From a virus: a stretch of 36,707 nt of DNA. The notes beneath the pieces were generated by a model. It was not told the origin of the DNA and ran no database searches. It saw only the letters and a program-made list of their open reading frames with translations. Positions 7,254 to 12,766 of this stretch are shown piece by piece; the stretch's first letter is position 1; the number at the start of each line of letters is the position of its first letter. The position numbers were made by a program, and so were the translations under genes. Location of the stretch: the IMG/VR virus record IMGVR_UViG_3300045051_000005, positions 1-36,707 of that record. One strand, written 5' to 3'.

Positions 7254-8794
7254 CACGCCCCCATCCAAGATGTTGCAATAGTCCCGTTCTGCGCGTTGCG
7301 CCGCTGGACCGTTCGTTCATTGTACTCCCGATGTGCAACAGGGAACGCAAAAGTTACGGCGATGGCATCAGCGGCGTCCGGTGAGGCCAGTCCACGGGCT
7401 TTCATTTCCTTCTTGCCCTCCAAGAATATGGTGCCTGCCGAGTTGGGCTTCTTCATCGGCCCGATCAAATCGCCCTTCAAAAGCCGATCCTGCGGCAAAC
7501 TGGCCGTCTTGAGCCAGTCACGCATCGCACCCCAAATCTCAGCGCGTTTGTTGCCCCACATCACGGGGTTCTTGGCCTTCCAGCCAAAGTTGACCCCGCG
7601 CACTTTGTACTTCTGCTCGGTCAGTCTGTCAAGGATGCCGTAGCCGAGACCTCCCTCGTCGATCACGGTCAGGGCTGGCCGGTACTCCTCGATGGCGTCG
7701 ATGACGTGCCCGACGGTGGTCATGGTGTCGTCGCCACGGAACCGCTTGATCGCCACGATGTCACGCCCTCGGCGCACGGCGATCACGGTGGAGTCCATGC
7801 CGCCCCGGGCCGGGTCCACCCCGATGATCACCGGTGCGGTCATGTCTTTCCACAACTCCCGCTTCATGGCGTCATCGACGATGTGGGGGCTGATGAACTG
7901 GTCTTGCCCAGACTTGGGGAAATCCCCATAGACCTCGACCCGGGCCTCGTCGGAGTCCTCGCCGTACTCCTCGATGATCTGCTGGTAGATGGTCTTGTCG
8001 GTGCCCTCGACAGTACGGGCGTCGATCTTCTCGGACTCCCAGAAGTCGCGCTTGTTGCCGTCCACGGCCTCGTAGAAGTACCCGGTGTTGCGACGGCCGT
8101 TGGAGAACGCGAACCAGTACCGGTCGAGGATGTTCTCGGTAAAGAAGCCCGCAGCCACGGACCAGATGGAGTCTGGAATACCGCTGGCCTCGTCGAAGAT
8201 CACCATCATGCCGTCCATGTTGTGCACACCGGCGTAGGCGTCTGGGTTCTCCTCGCTCCAGAGCTTACCTTCAGCACCCCAGTACCGGGTGCCTTTGCGC
8301 AGGTCACGCTCGACCAACTCGGTCAACCAGTTGGCCGGATTCAGTGATGTAGCCGTGGGTTCCCACCAGTGGGCATTGATCGCCATCGTGACCCATTTGG
8401 TCAACTCGCCCCATGTCACTTTGCGCAACTGGTTCTCGCTGTTGGCCGACACGATCACGCTGGACCCGATGCGGGTGGAGAGCATCCACAGGATCAGCCA
8501 CGACACGAGTGCTGACTTACCCACCCCCCGGCCAGAACTGACAGCCCTGCGCAGCGCGTCAATCAGATCACCCTCGGTCATCTTCCCCCGGTTCTCGCGG
8601 ATGAAGTCCCGTATCCGGCGAAGTGTGCGCCGCTGCCATGCCCGGGGTGCCTTGAAGTGTTCGAGTGGGGTGTTCTTCTGTCCCCAAGGAAACGCAAACA
8701 ACACGAACGCCTCGGGGTCGTCCTTGATCGCAGGACTCCACAACTGCGACATCAGCAGTTGCTCCTCCTCGGGTGAGTAGCGCATCTTCTGCAT
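7253..8794 (-). CDS. Large terminase subunit (packaging ATPase/nuclease)
   Basis: This 513-residue protein is the packaging motor that docks on the portal. The ATPase half shows Walker A (SSGRGVGKSA, residues 86-95), Walker B with catalytic Glu (MMVIFDE, 196-202) and the coupling motif SNG at 231-233. The nuclease half shows the RNase H-like acidic residues in GVDPARGG (D327), LTVIDEGG (D379) and SPDAADA (D473/D476). All key residues are present. Its ATG overlaps the stop of the small gene before it (TAATG) and its stop overlaps the next start (TGATG). Confidence 0.95.
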   Translation of the reverse strand: MQKMRYSPEEEQLLMSQLWSPAIKDDPEAFVLFAFPWGQKNTPLEHFKAPRAWQRRTLRRIRDFIRENRGKMTEGDLIDALRRAVSSGRGVGKSALVSWLILWMLSTRIGSSVIVSANSENQLRKVTWGELTKWVTMAINAHWWEPTATSLNPANWLTELVERDLRKGTRYWGAEGKLWSEENPDAYAGVHNMDGMMVIFDEASGIPDSIWSVAAGFFTENILDRYWFAFSNGRRNTGYFYEAVDGNKRDFWESEKIDARTVEGTDKTIYQQIIEEYGEDSDEARVEVYGDFPKSGQDQFISPHIVDDAMKRELWKDMTAPVIIGVDPARGGMDSTVIAVRRGRDIVAIKRFRGDDTMTTVGHVIDAIEEYRPALTVIDEGGLGYGILDRLTEQKYKVRGVNFGWKAKNPVMWGNKRAEIWGAMRDWLKTASLPQDRLLKGDLIGPMKKPNSAGTIFLEGKKEMKARGLASPDAADAIAVTFAFPVAHREYNERTVQRRNAQNGTIATSWMGA

Positions 8795-8973
8795 TATTTA
8801 CCCCAATACATCGCAAACGGAAAGTCGCGCTCGGTGTAATCGCGCTTCTCAAGACTCGGGGCGTACTCCCAAGCGTAAAAGTCTGACATGCGCAACCCTT
8901 TGTCACTGGGCGTGTACAGCACCCGACGATAACCGAGCCAGTTCATCAAATGCCACCACGACCATTTAATCAT
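8794..8973 (-). CDS. Small tryptophan-rich hypothetical protein (59 aa)
   Basis: A 59-residue protein with start MIKWSWWHLMNWLGYRRV, six tryptophans in all, and the ending FPFAMYWGK. It is not obviously a membrane protein; the aromatic N-terminus may be a surface-binding helix. It is supported by one-base overlaps at both ends: TGATG with the gene before and TAATG with the large terminase. I recognise no family. Confidence 0.75.
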   Translation of the reverse strand: MIKWSWWHLMNWLGYRRVLYTPSDKGLRMSDFYAWEYAPSLEKRDYTERDFPFAMYWGK

Positions 8974-9131
8974 CAGTGTTCCTTCAGTTCCCCGGTTTCA
9001 TACTTCTCTCGCCCGTCAAGTGAGTGGTGAATCAGCACATCGTGCTCCTCGTCGTACTCGGGGTGACACCAGCAGTCCCGACCCTCGACGATGTGGTCGC
9101 GCAAGTCGTTGAGCGGATAGACGTGGATCAC
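8973..9131 (-). CDS. Small acidic hypothetical protein (52 aa, GTG start)
   Basis: A 52-residue protein with sequence VIHVYPLNDLRDHIVEGRDC followed by a Trp/Cys/His stretch and an acidic end. Short proteins of this form (HVYPLNDL...EGRDCWC...) are found near terminase genes of several phages; the function is unknown. The GTG start overlaps the stop of the 21-residue gene (GTGA). There is no stronger start because an in-frame stop lies just upstream. Confidence 0.7.
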   Translation of the reverse strand: MIHVYPLNDLRDHIVEGRDCWCHPEYDEEHDVLIHHSLDGREKYETGELKEH

Positions 9132-9193
9132 CAGAGTCTTTCAGCCACGTAGTCCACAAGCAGTATGACAACTGCACCAATAATCACAGCCAT
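9128..9193 (-). CDS. Membrane micropeptide (21 aa)
   Basis: A 21-residue ORF coding MAVIIGAVVILLVDYVAERL followed by Trp. Residues 2-13 are an uninterrupted hydrophobic helix, so this would be a single-pass inner-membrane peptide. Its ATG overlaps the small terminase stop as TGATG, and its TGA overlaps the next GTG as GTGA. These overlaps fit the start-stop chain of this operon and suggest real translation. It is shorter than normal gene-calling limits. A pure spacer role in translational coupling is the alternative. Confidence 0.55.
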   Translation of the reverse strand: MAVIIGAVVILLVDYVAERLW

Positions 9194-9756
9194 CACTCGT
9201 TCTCCAATCTCGGGGTCACATCGACCACCTCGGCCTCAATCACCCGGGCCTGAGCCTGCGCCAAGGCTTCTGTGATCGAGATCGTCCCGCCCACCTCGAT
9301 CTGCTTGGTTTCCCCGTACCGCTTGCGGTTGTGGGCACCCATGAGCCACTTGCGCGTGTCGATGCGCAGCTTGTCGCGGTTGACCGTCTCAGGGGCCGAT
9401 GCGTCGATGGAGTCCACCCCATCGGCAATCTCGAGAATCTCCCCGGCCAAGAACTCGGTGCGCATCTCCTGCGCTTCTTTGAACCGCTCGTGGCGCTGGG
9501 GGTCACGCTTGACCCAGCGCAGGAAGTCCTCATACGACACGAGTCGATGGTCGTCTTCGATGAGGGATTGCAGGGAGCGGCCCCGGTAAACGTCCTCGAT
9601 CACCCGCTCGAAGATTTGCTCATATTCGACATGGCGAAGGGCTTTGGACTCCGCAGGGAGCCTCGGGGGTTTGGGGTCTGGGCACGACAGCCAGTTTGGG
9701 AGTGGGGTTTCACCGGTGACAACCGTGCCTAGGGAATGAGGGTTTCCTTGTTCCAT
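9193..9756 (-). CDS. Small terminase subunit
   Basis: A 187-residue protein in the small-terminase position directly upstream of the large-subunit group. A proline-rich N-terminus leads to a helical DNA-binding part with IFERVIEDVYRGRSLQSLI and DDHRLVSYEDFLRWVKRD, which reads as a helix-turn-helix recognition unit, then a helical oligomerisation part (EMRTEFLAGEILEIADG) and RIDTRKWLMGAHNRKRYGE, a typical ending of this family. I chose the ATG at 9756. A longer frame reaches a GTG at 9843 but would run through the promoter. No ribosome site precedes this ATG. Confidence 0.85.
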   Translation of the reverse strand: MEQGNPHSLGTVVTGETPLPNWLSCPDPKPPRLPAESKALRHVEYEQIFERVIEDVYRGRSLQSLIEDDHRLVSYEDFLRWVKRDPQRHERFKEAQEMRTEFLAGEILEIADGVDSIDASAPETVNRDKLRIDTRKWLMGAHNRKRYGETKQIEVGGTISITEALAQAQARVIEAEVVDVTPRLENE

Positions 9757-9766
9757 AGTGGGTGTG

Positions 9767-9795
9767 AGTGTAGCAGGTGGATAACTGAGATGCAA
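9767..9795 (-). promoter_or_regulatory. Sigma-70-type promoter for the late/terminase operon
   Basis: On the minus strand TTGCAT and TACACT are separated by 17 bases, and TGC directly before TACACT makes an extended -10 element. The -35 box is weak (3 of 6). The predicted transcript would begin only about 3-4 bases before the small-terminase ATG, implying a nearly leaderless mRNA. The palindrome AACCCACTGGGTT lies just upstream, centred near -54. Confidence 0.62.
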
Positions 9796-9807
9796 TGGAG
9801 TATGCAG

Positions 9808-9820
9808 AACCCACTGGGTT
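9808..9820. promoter_or_regulatory. Palindrome site 1 (AACCCACTGGGTT)
   Basis: A 13-base palindrome with 6-base arms. It lies upstream of the -35 box of the terminase promoter, a position more usual for an activator or a looping repressor than for simple blocking. Confidence 0.65.
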
Positions 9821-9967
9821 TTTGATTTTGAAAAAATTTTCACGGGTTCTGTGGTGCCTACGTAGCTGGACCATCGACCCCGCTGGCCCTACCCCCTCCC
9901 CTCGCGCCAGCGACCCCCGGGCACCACGGCAACCGGCACCCGGGCGCGGCACCCCCGGCACCCGCGC

Positions 9968-9978
9968 ACCCGCTGGGT
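9968..9978. promoter_or_regulatory. Palindrome site 2 (ACCCGCTGGGT)
   Basis: An ACCC-NNN-GGGT match in the middle of the divergent intergenic region. Confidence 0.6.
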
Positions 9979-10000
9979 TTGGGAATCGTGCGGATTCTCT

Positions 10001-10013
10001 GACCCGATGGGTC
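10001..10013. promoter_or_regulatory. Palindrome site 3 (GACCCGATGGGTC)
   Basis: Perfect 5-base arms GACCC/GGGTC around GAT, centred 34 bases from site 2. Confidence 0.62.
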
Positions 10014-10060
10014 AAGGTTCGCGGGGCCTTTTGGGTTTTGCGGGTGAATGAAACCCGCGC

Positions 10061-10072
10061 ACCCACTGGGTT
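10061..10072. promoter_or_regulatory. Palindrome site 4 (ACCCACTGGGTT)
   Basis: It has the same 11-base core as site 1, ACCCACTGGGT, in the central part of the region. Confidence 0.62.
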
Positions 10073-10090
10073 AGGGGTTCAATCGAGAAG

Positions 10091-10121
10091 CCGGGGAAAA
10101 CCGGGGAATTCCCGGGGAAAA
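10091..10121. repeat. CCGGGGAA repeat cluster
   Basis: Three copies of CCGGGGAA begin at 10091, 10101 and 10112, about one helical turn apart. The middle copy runs into GAATTCCCGG, forming a palindrome. Iteron-like spacing suggests protein binding on one DNA face; the role is unknown. Confidence 0.5.
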
Positions 10122-10125
10122 GTGC

Positions 10126-10136
10126 ACCCAGCGGGT
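10126..10136. promoter_or_regulatory. Palindrome site 5 (ACCCAGCGGGT)
   Basis: An ACCC-NNN-GGGT match immediately after the CCGGGGAA repeat cluster. Confidence 0.58.
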
Positions 10137-10305
10137 TAGAATTCCCGGTTTTGCGGGGGCTGGGGACAAAAAATCCTTTTCGCGCGCGCCCGACCCCTTG
10201 TTTTATACGATTTTGAAAAGGCACTTATTTTCTGGAATTCCCAAAATGCACCCCTAGAACCAAAAGGGCCAGTTGTCACCGGCGAACCAGTGAACCCGTA
10301 AACCC

Positions 10306-10318
10306 GACCCAGTGGGTC
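10306..10318. promoter_or_regulatory. Palindrome site 6 (GACCCAGTGGGTC)
   Basis: A perfect 13-base palindrome with 6-base arms, centred 61 bases upstream of site 7, which fits two bound dimers on the same or nearly the same DNA face. Confidence 0.66.
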
Positions 10319-10356
10319 AGGGAAAACACCTACAATCTTTTTTTTCGTGCTAGGGG

Positions 10357-10384
10357 TTGACACCTTGACCCAGTGGGTTACAAT
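10357..10384 (+). promoter_or_regulatory. Early promoter, TTGACA-N16-TACAAT
   Basis: The -35 hexamer is consensus and the -10 differs at one base. The spacer is 16 bases and contains palindrome site 7. The transcript would start near 10391 and lead into the 48-residue gene and the following plus-strand block. It is the strongest promoter match I find in the window. Confidence 0.75.
10368..10378. promoter_or_regulatory. Palindrome site 7, inside the early promoter spacer (ACCCAGTGGGT)
   Basis: The palindrome fills the last 11 bases of the 16-base spacer between TTGACA and TACAAT. A protein bound here would directly exclude RNA polymerase, so this is a classic repressor-operator position. Confidence 0.7.
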
Positions 10385-10427
10385 GAACCCGTGACACCGT
10401 AAACCGTAACCCCTCGAAAGGATGAAC

Positions 10428-10574
10428 ATGGACCGCCATAAGCTGACCTACGTTGATTTGCACCCCGCCCCCGTGGATACCGAAAAGGCCCCGCCATTGT
10501 GGGCGCAAGTGCTGGGGGCGATTGTCACCCTCGCCGCATTGTATGTTTCCCTTGTTTTTCTTTTTTCTCTGTAA
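10428..10574 (+). CDS. Small membrane protein (48 aa), first early gene
   Basis: A 48-residue protein: a polar N-terminus (MDRHKLTYVDLHP), then a hydrophobic helix from about residue 26 to 47 ending VFLFSL. It has a GAAAGGA ribosome site 5 bases before the ATG. As the first gene after the early promoter it could act on the host envelope, for example in superinfection exclusion, but that is inference from position and topology. I recognise no family. Confidence 0.62.
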   Translation: MDRHKLTYVDLHPAPVDTEKAPPLWAQVLGAIVTLAALYVSLVFLFSL

Positions 10575-10605
10575 CCCGTAACCGTAACCCTCGAAAGGAT
10601 CAACC

Positions 10606-10914
10606 ATGAACACTGCAACCGATACCCGCACCATCCTCGCCGCCGCCGTGGACCGCCTCGCCTTGATCAAGGCACGCATGGCGGAATTGAGCGCCGAGGA
10701 AAAGGCCCTTAAAGAAACCTTGACCGCCTCGGGCCTCGAGGCCATCGAGGGCACCGCGCACCGCGCCGCCATTTCCCAGTGCGCCGGGCGCGTTTCGATT
10801 GACTGGGAAACCATCGCCGCAAAATTCAACCCCTCGCGCCAGTTGATCGCCGCGCATACGTCAACCGGTGCACCCTATGCCGTGGTGCGCGTTTCCGCAC
10901 GTAAGGGGGCCTGA
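10606..10914 (+). CDS. Hypothetical early protein with coiled coil (102 aa)
   Basis: A 102-residue protein. Residues 14-45 are Ala/Leu/Glu/Lys-rich and should form a coiled coil (LALIKARMAELSAEEKAL); the rest contains IDWETIAAKFNPSRQLIAAH, a block I have seen in other phage hypothetical proteins. Its function is unknown. A GAAAGGATCAACC leader precedes the ATG, nearly the same as that of the gene before and two genes after. Confidence 0.75.
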   Translation: MNTATDTRTILAAAVDRLALIKARMAELSAEEKALKETLTASGLEAIEGTAHRAAISQCAGRVSIDWETIAAKFNPSRQLIAAHTSTGAPYAVVRVSARKGA

Positions 10915-10916
10915 TC

Positions 10917-11183
10917 ATGTTTCAGATTTTCGATTGTCTGAATAACCCAGTGGGCCGCGAAGCGGGCTATTTGAAGCATTCAACCGCTCAAGGCCTTGTA
11001 GAGCGCCCCGGGCGCATACGCCGCGCGATTTATGACACTTTCGCCCGGGTGCGCGGTGAAAACCCGCTACAGTGTCACGTGTACTCGATCCGCTGGGTTG
11101 ACCCCGTGGCCGTGACGATTATCAACCGCACCGGTATCCCCTCGGATCGCTTGATCGTCGCTCACGTAGGGGGTGCGGCATGA
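10917..11183 (+). CDS. Hypothetical early protein (88 aa)
   Basis: An 88-residue, arginine-rich protein without a recognised domain, two bases after the previous stop and overlapping the next gene as ATGA. A segment near the start (NNPVGREAGYL) is encoded over an imperfect copy of the ACCCAGTGGGT palindrome (10945-10955); this may be coincidence. Confidence 0.68.
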   Translation: MFQIFDCLNNPVGREAGYLKHSTAQGLVERPGRIRRAIYDTFARVRGENPLQCHVYSIRWVDPVAVTIINRTGIPSDRLIVAHVGGAA

Positions 11184-11854
11184 AATTTCACTTTATTCCC
11201 CAGTCGAGCAACCGCAAAACCGGGGCGATCCCGGTAACGTACACCGAGCGGGCATCGTGCCCGCCATCGTGCCCGCATTACCGGGCCGATTGTTACGCCG
11301 AGGATTTTTATACCCGCATGGCATGGGACAAAGTGCCCGAGCGGGGCGGCACCCTCGAGGCCCTTTGCTCATCGATCGCCGCATTACCCGAGGGTCAATT
11401 GTGGCGCATGAACGTGGCCGGGGATTTACCCGGCGAGGGTGAAACCGTGGACCCCGTCGCACTGGGTGAAATTGTGCGGGCAAATATCGGGCGGCGCGGG
11501 TTCACGTACACCCACAAGAAAAGCCCCGAGGCCATCGAATGGGCGACCCATGCTACGCGCTGGGGGTTCACCGTCAATCTGAGCGCCGATGATGCCGGGG
11601 ATGCCGATGCCCTCGCACCCTTTGGCCCCGTTTGCGCCATCGTGCCCACTGACACCCCCGAGAAAAGTTATACCCCCGAGGGGCGCACAATCATCGTGTG
11701 CCCCGCGCAAACCCGCGATGATGTCACGTGCGAAACATGCGGCCTTTGTGCCCGCGCTGATCGCGCCGTGATCATCGGATTCCGTGCCCACGGCACCCGC
11801 GCACGGGTTGCCGATGCCAAAGCCCGCCGGGTGATTCCTATTTTGAAAGGATGA
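11180..11854 (+). CDS. Cysteine-cluster protein (DUF7227/GP88-like), possible metal or Fe-S enzyme
   Basis: A 224-residue protein with two cysteine clusters: C27, C31 and C38 (ASCPPSCPHYRADCYAED) and C174, C184, C187 and C190 (VCPAQ...CETCGLC). Between them are alternating strands such as QLWRMNVAGDLPG, RRGFTYTHK and GFTVNLSADDAG that read like a barrel. The pattern matches a widespread family I know as DUF7227 or 'gene product 88', of unknown function; the CYAE block also resembles the phage Gp37/Gp68 radical-SAM-like proteins. An Fe-S or zinc site is likely; enzymatic activity is inference. ATGA overlap with the gene before. Confidence 0.75.
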   Translation: MKFHFIPQSSNRKTGAIPVTYTERASCPPSCPHYRADCYAEDFYTRMAWDKVPERGGTLEALCSSIAALPEGQLWRMNVAGDLPGEGETVDPVALGEIVRANIGRRGFTYTHKKSPEAIEWATHATRWGFTVNLSADDAGDADALAPFGPVCAIVPTDTPEKSYTPEGRTIIVCPAQTRDDVTCETCGLCARADRAVIIGFRAHGTRARVADAKARRVIPILKG

Positions 11855-11858
11855 ACAA

Positions 11859-12083
11859 ATGCCCCTCGATTTAATGACACTGCCCGCCCATGAGGCCGAG
11901 GCCCTCGCCTACGCCGAGGGATTTACCGGCACCGCTCGCCTATTTGCCCGGATCGCCGATTTACAAAAGGCCCTCGGTGAGGCCGTGGCCGAGATTGAAT
12001 CCTTGAAAAATATCCGTGATCAATTGGAAACCAACCTTTTTATCGCCCGCCATGATCGCGCATACGGGGGGCCGATGGATTGA
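11859..12083 (+). CDS. Hypothetical coiled-coil early protein (74 aa)
   Basis: A 74-residue helical protein; residues 25-60 form a probable coiled coil (IADLQKALGEAVAEIESL). It has the shared leader GAAAGGATGAACAA before the ATG. Its stop overlaps a TTG that could start a hydrophobic 24-residue ORF. Function is unknown. Confidence 0.68.
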   Translation: MPLDLMTLPAHEAEALAYAEGFTGTARLFARIADLQKALGEAVAEIESLKNIRDQLETNLFIARHDRAYGGPMD

Positions 12084-12154
12084 TAACCGCCCTTTTAATC
12101 GCCGCCGCTGGGGCCGTTTTGGTGCCCCTGATTTGTAAATTTTTGGATTTGTAA
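12080..12154 (+). CDS. Possible hydrophobic micropeptide (24 aa, TTG start)
   Basis: A TTG overlapping the previous stop (TTGA) opens a 24-codon frame: one transmembrane helix rich in Ala, Leu and Ile followed by CKFLDL. The overlap is like that of confirmed-looking coupled genes in this genome (the ribbon-helix-helix gene at 23.3 kb also uses TTGA). A terminator follows 14 bases after its stop. Without homologues this remains tentative. Confidence 0.38.
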   Translation: MITALLIAAAGAVLVPLICKFLDL

Positions 12155-12167
12155 GCCCCGCACCCAG

Positions 12168-12198
12168 TGCCCCCGGATTAAACCCCGGGGGCATTTTT
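12168..12198 (+). terminator. Rho-independent terminator of the first early block
   Basis: A 9-bp stem TGCCCCCGG / CCGGGGGCA with an 8-base loop, followed by TTTTT. It separates the first early transcript from the helix-turn-helix gene, which has its own ribosome site just after it, so read-through is likely partial or a promoter lies nearby. Confidence 0.83.
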
Positions 12199-12219
12199 GA
12201 CCCTTGAAAGGATGAACCG

Positions 12220-12591
12220 ATGAACCCCGCACCCCTTACTCCCGCCGCTCAATTTGCCGAGGCCCTCGGGGCCTTTGTTGCCCGCCGTGCCCTCGATGAA
12301 CCCGCCGCCGCCGGGTTGCTGGGGGTGCCCGTTTTTACTTTTCGCAAATGGGCCACGGGCACCCGTGCACCCAGTGCCGCCGCCGTGCGGTTGCTCGATG
12401 TTTTTTGCACCCTTGAGGCCCTCGCCCCCGCCATGCTCGATTCTTTTGTGCCGCCCGTGCAGCAGGCGACACCGCGCAAACGTGGGCGGCTGGGAAATTT
12501 GCCCCCGAAATCGCGTCATGTCGAAAAATCCCGTTCCACCGACTCAATCGGTTCAAGTGCCGATTCGGTCATGTCGAAAAATCCCGTTTGA
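12220..12591 (+). CDS. Helix-turn-helix transcription regulator (XRE/Cro-like)
   Basis: A 123-residue protein. Residues 25-70 read as an XRE-type helix-turn-helix: EPAAAGLLGVPVFTFRKWAT, then GTRAPSAAAVRLLDVF. Such proteins bind short palindromes as dimers, which makes this the best candidate to bind the ACCC-NNN-GGGT sites 1.8-2.4 kb upstream. The C-terminal 40 residues are basic and low in complexity, and the DNA there carries a 21-bp direct repeat. The GAAAGGATGAACCG leader matches the other genes of the block. Confidence 0.75.
   Translation: MNPAPLTPAAQFAEALGAFVARRALDEPAAAGLLGVPVFTFRKWATGTRAPSAAAVRLLDVFCTLEALAPAMLDSFVPPVQQATPRKRGRLGNLPPKSRHVEKSRSTDSIGSSADSVMSKNPV
12515..12535 (+). repeat. 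21-bp direct repeat, copy 1
   Basis: GTCATGTCGAAAAATCCCGT plus T, inside the 3' end of the helix-turn-helix gene. An identical copy starts 53 bases later. Because 53 is not a multiple of three the two copies are read in different frames, so protein-level selection does not explain the repeat. Confidence 0.85.
12568..12588 (+). repeat. 21-bp direct repeat, copy 2
   Basis: Identical to copy 1 and ending at the stop codon of the helix-turn-helix gene. The bases between the copies are unrelated to those after copy 2, so this is not a simple tandem duplication of 53 bp. A binding site or a slipped-strand event at the gene's end are both possible. Confidence 0.85.
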
Positions 12592-12602
12592 AGGAGTCAA
12601 CC

Positions 12603-12764
12603 ATGAGAAACAAGAAATTTGAGCAATGGTTTGCAAAGTACAACGACCTCGACCCTAGTGTTGTTGAAGACATGTGGGACGGTGAAACTTACACCAGTTG
12701 GGACTATTACGTTGAAGTTGCATGGGCCGCTTGGTGCAACGCCCTCGGATTCATGAAAGATTAA
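12603..12764 (+). CDS. Small acidic, aromatic hypothetical protein (53 aa)
   Basis: A 53-residue protein starting MRNKKFEQWFAKYNDLD, with six tryptophans and the block YYVEVAWAAWCNALGF. It has a GGAG ribosome site 7 bases before the ATG. Codon use returns here to that of the rest of the genome. No family recognised; similar short Trp-rich proteins occur in other phage early regions. Confidence 0.66.
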   Translation: MRNKKFEQWFAKYNDLDPSVVEDMWDGETYTSWDYYVEVAWAAWCNALGFMKD

Positions 12765-12766
12765 TT

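Larger units (their letters stand above)
9757..10427. other. Divergent intergenic control region
   Basis: About 670 bp between the minus-strand late operon and the plus-strand early genes, with no convincing gene. It holds seven ACCC-NNN-GGGT palindromes, two opposing promoters, three closely spaced CCGGGGAA repeats (10091-10121), an AT-rich patch around 10199-10241 and an 8-T tract (10338-10345). The sequence is very C-rich on the plus strand near 9870-9975. The arrangement would suit a regulatory switch and possibly a replication origin; the origin role is only a guess. Confidence 0.7.

Noticed and set aside
9757-9843. N-terminal extension of the small terminase from the GTG at 9843
   Set aside because: The extension would cover the promoter and a palindrome, has no ribosome site and reads as low-quality sequence; the ATG at 9756 is preferred.
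9808-10378. CRISPR array
   Set aside because: The palindromes are only 11-13 bp and irregularly spaced (34 to 181 bp), with no spacer-like units and no cas genes.
9757-10429. Minus- and plus-strand open frames of 70-118 codons in the divergent control region
   Set aside because: They are Pro/Arg/Gly-rich, lack ribosome sites, and run through promoters and palindromes. I treat the region as non-coding.
10941-10955. Eighth palindrome copy, ACCCAGTGGGC
   Set aside because: It lies inside a coding region and has a mismatch in the last base; it is mentioned but not counted with the array.
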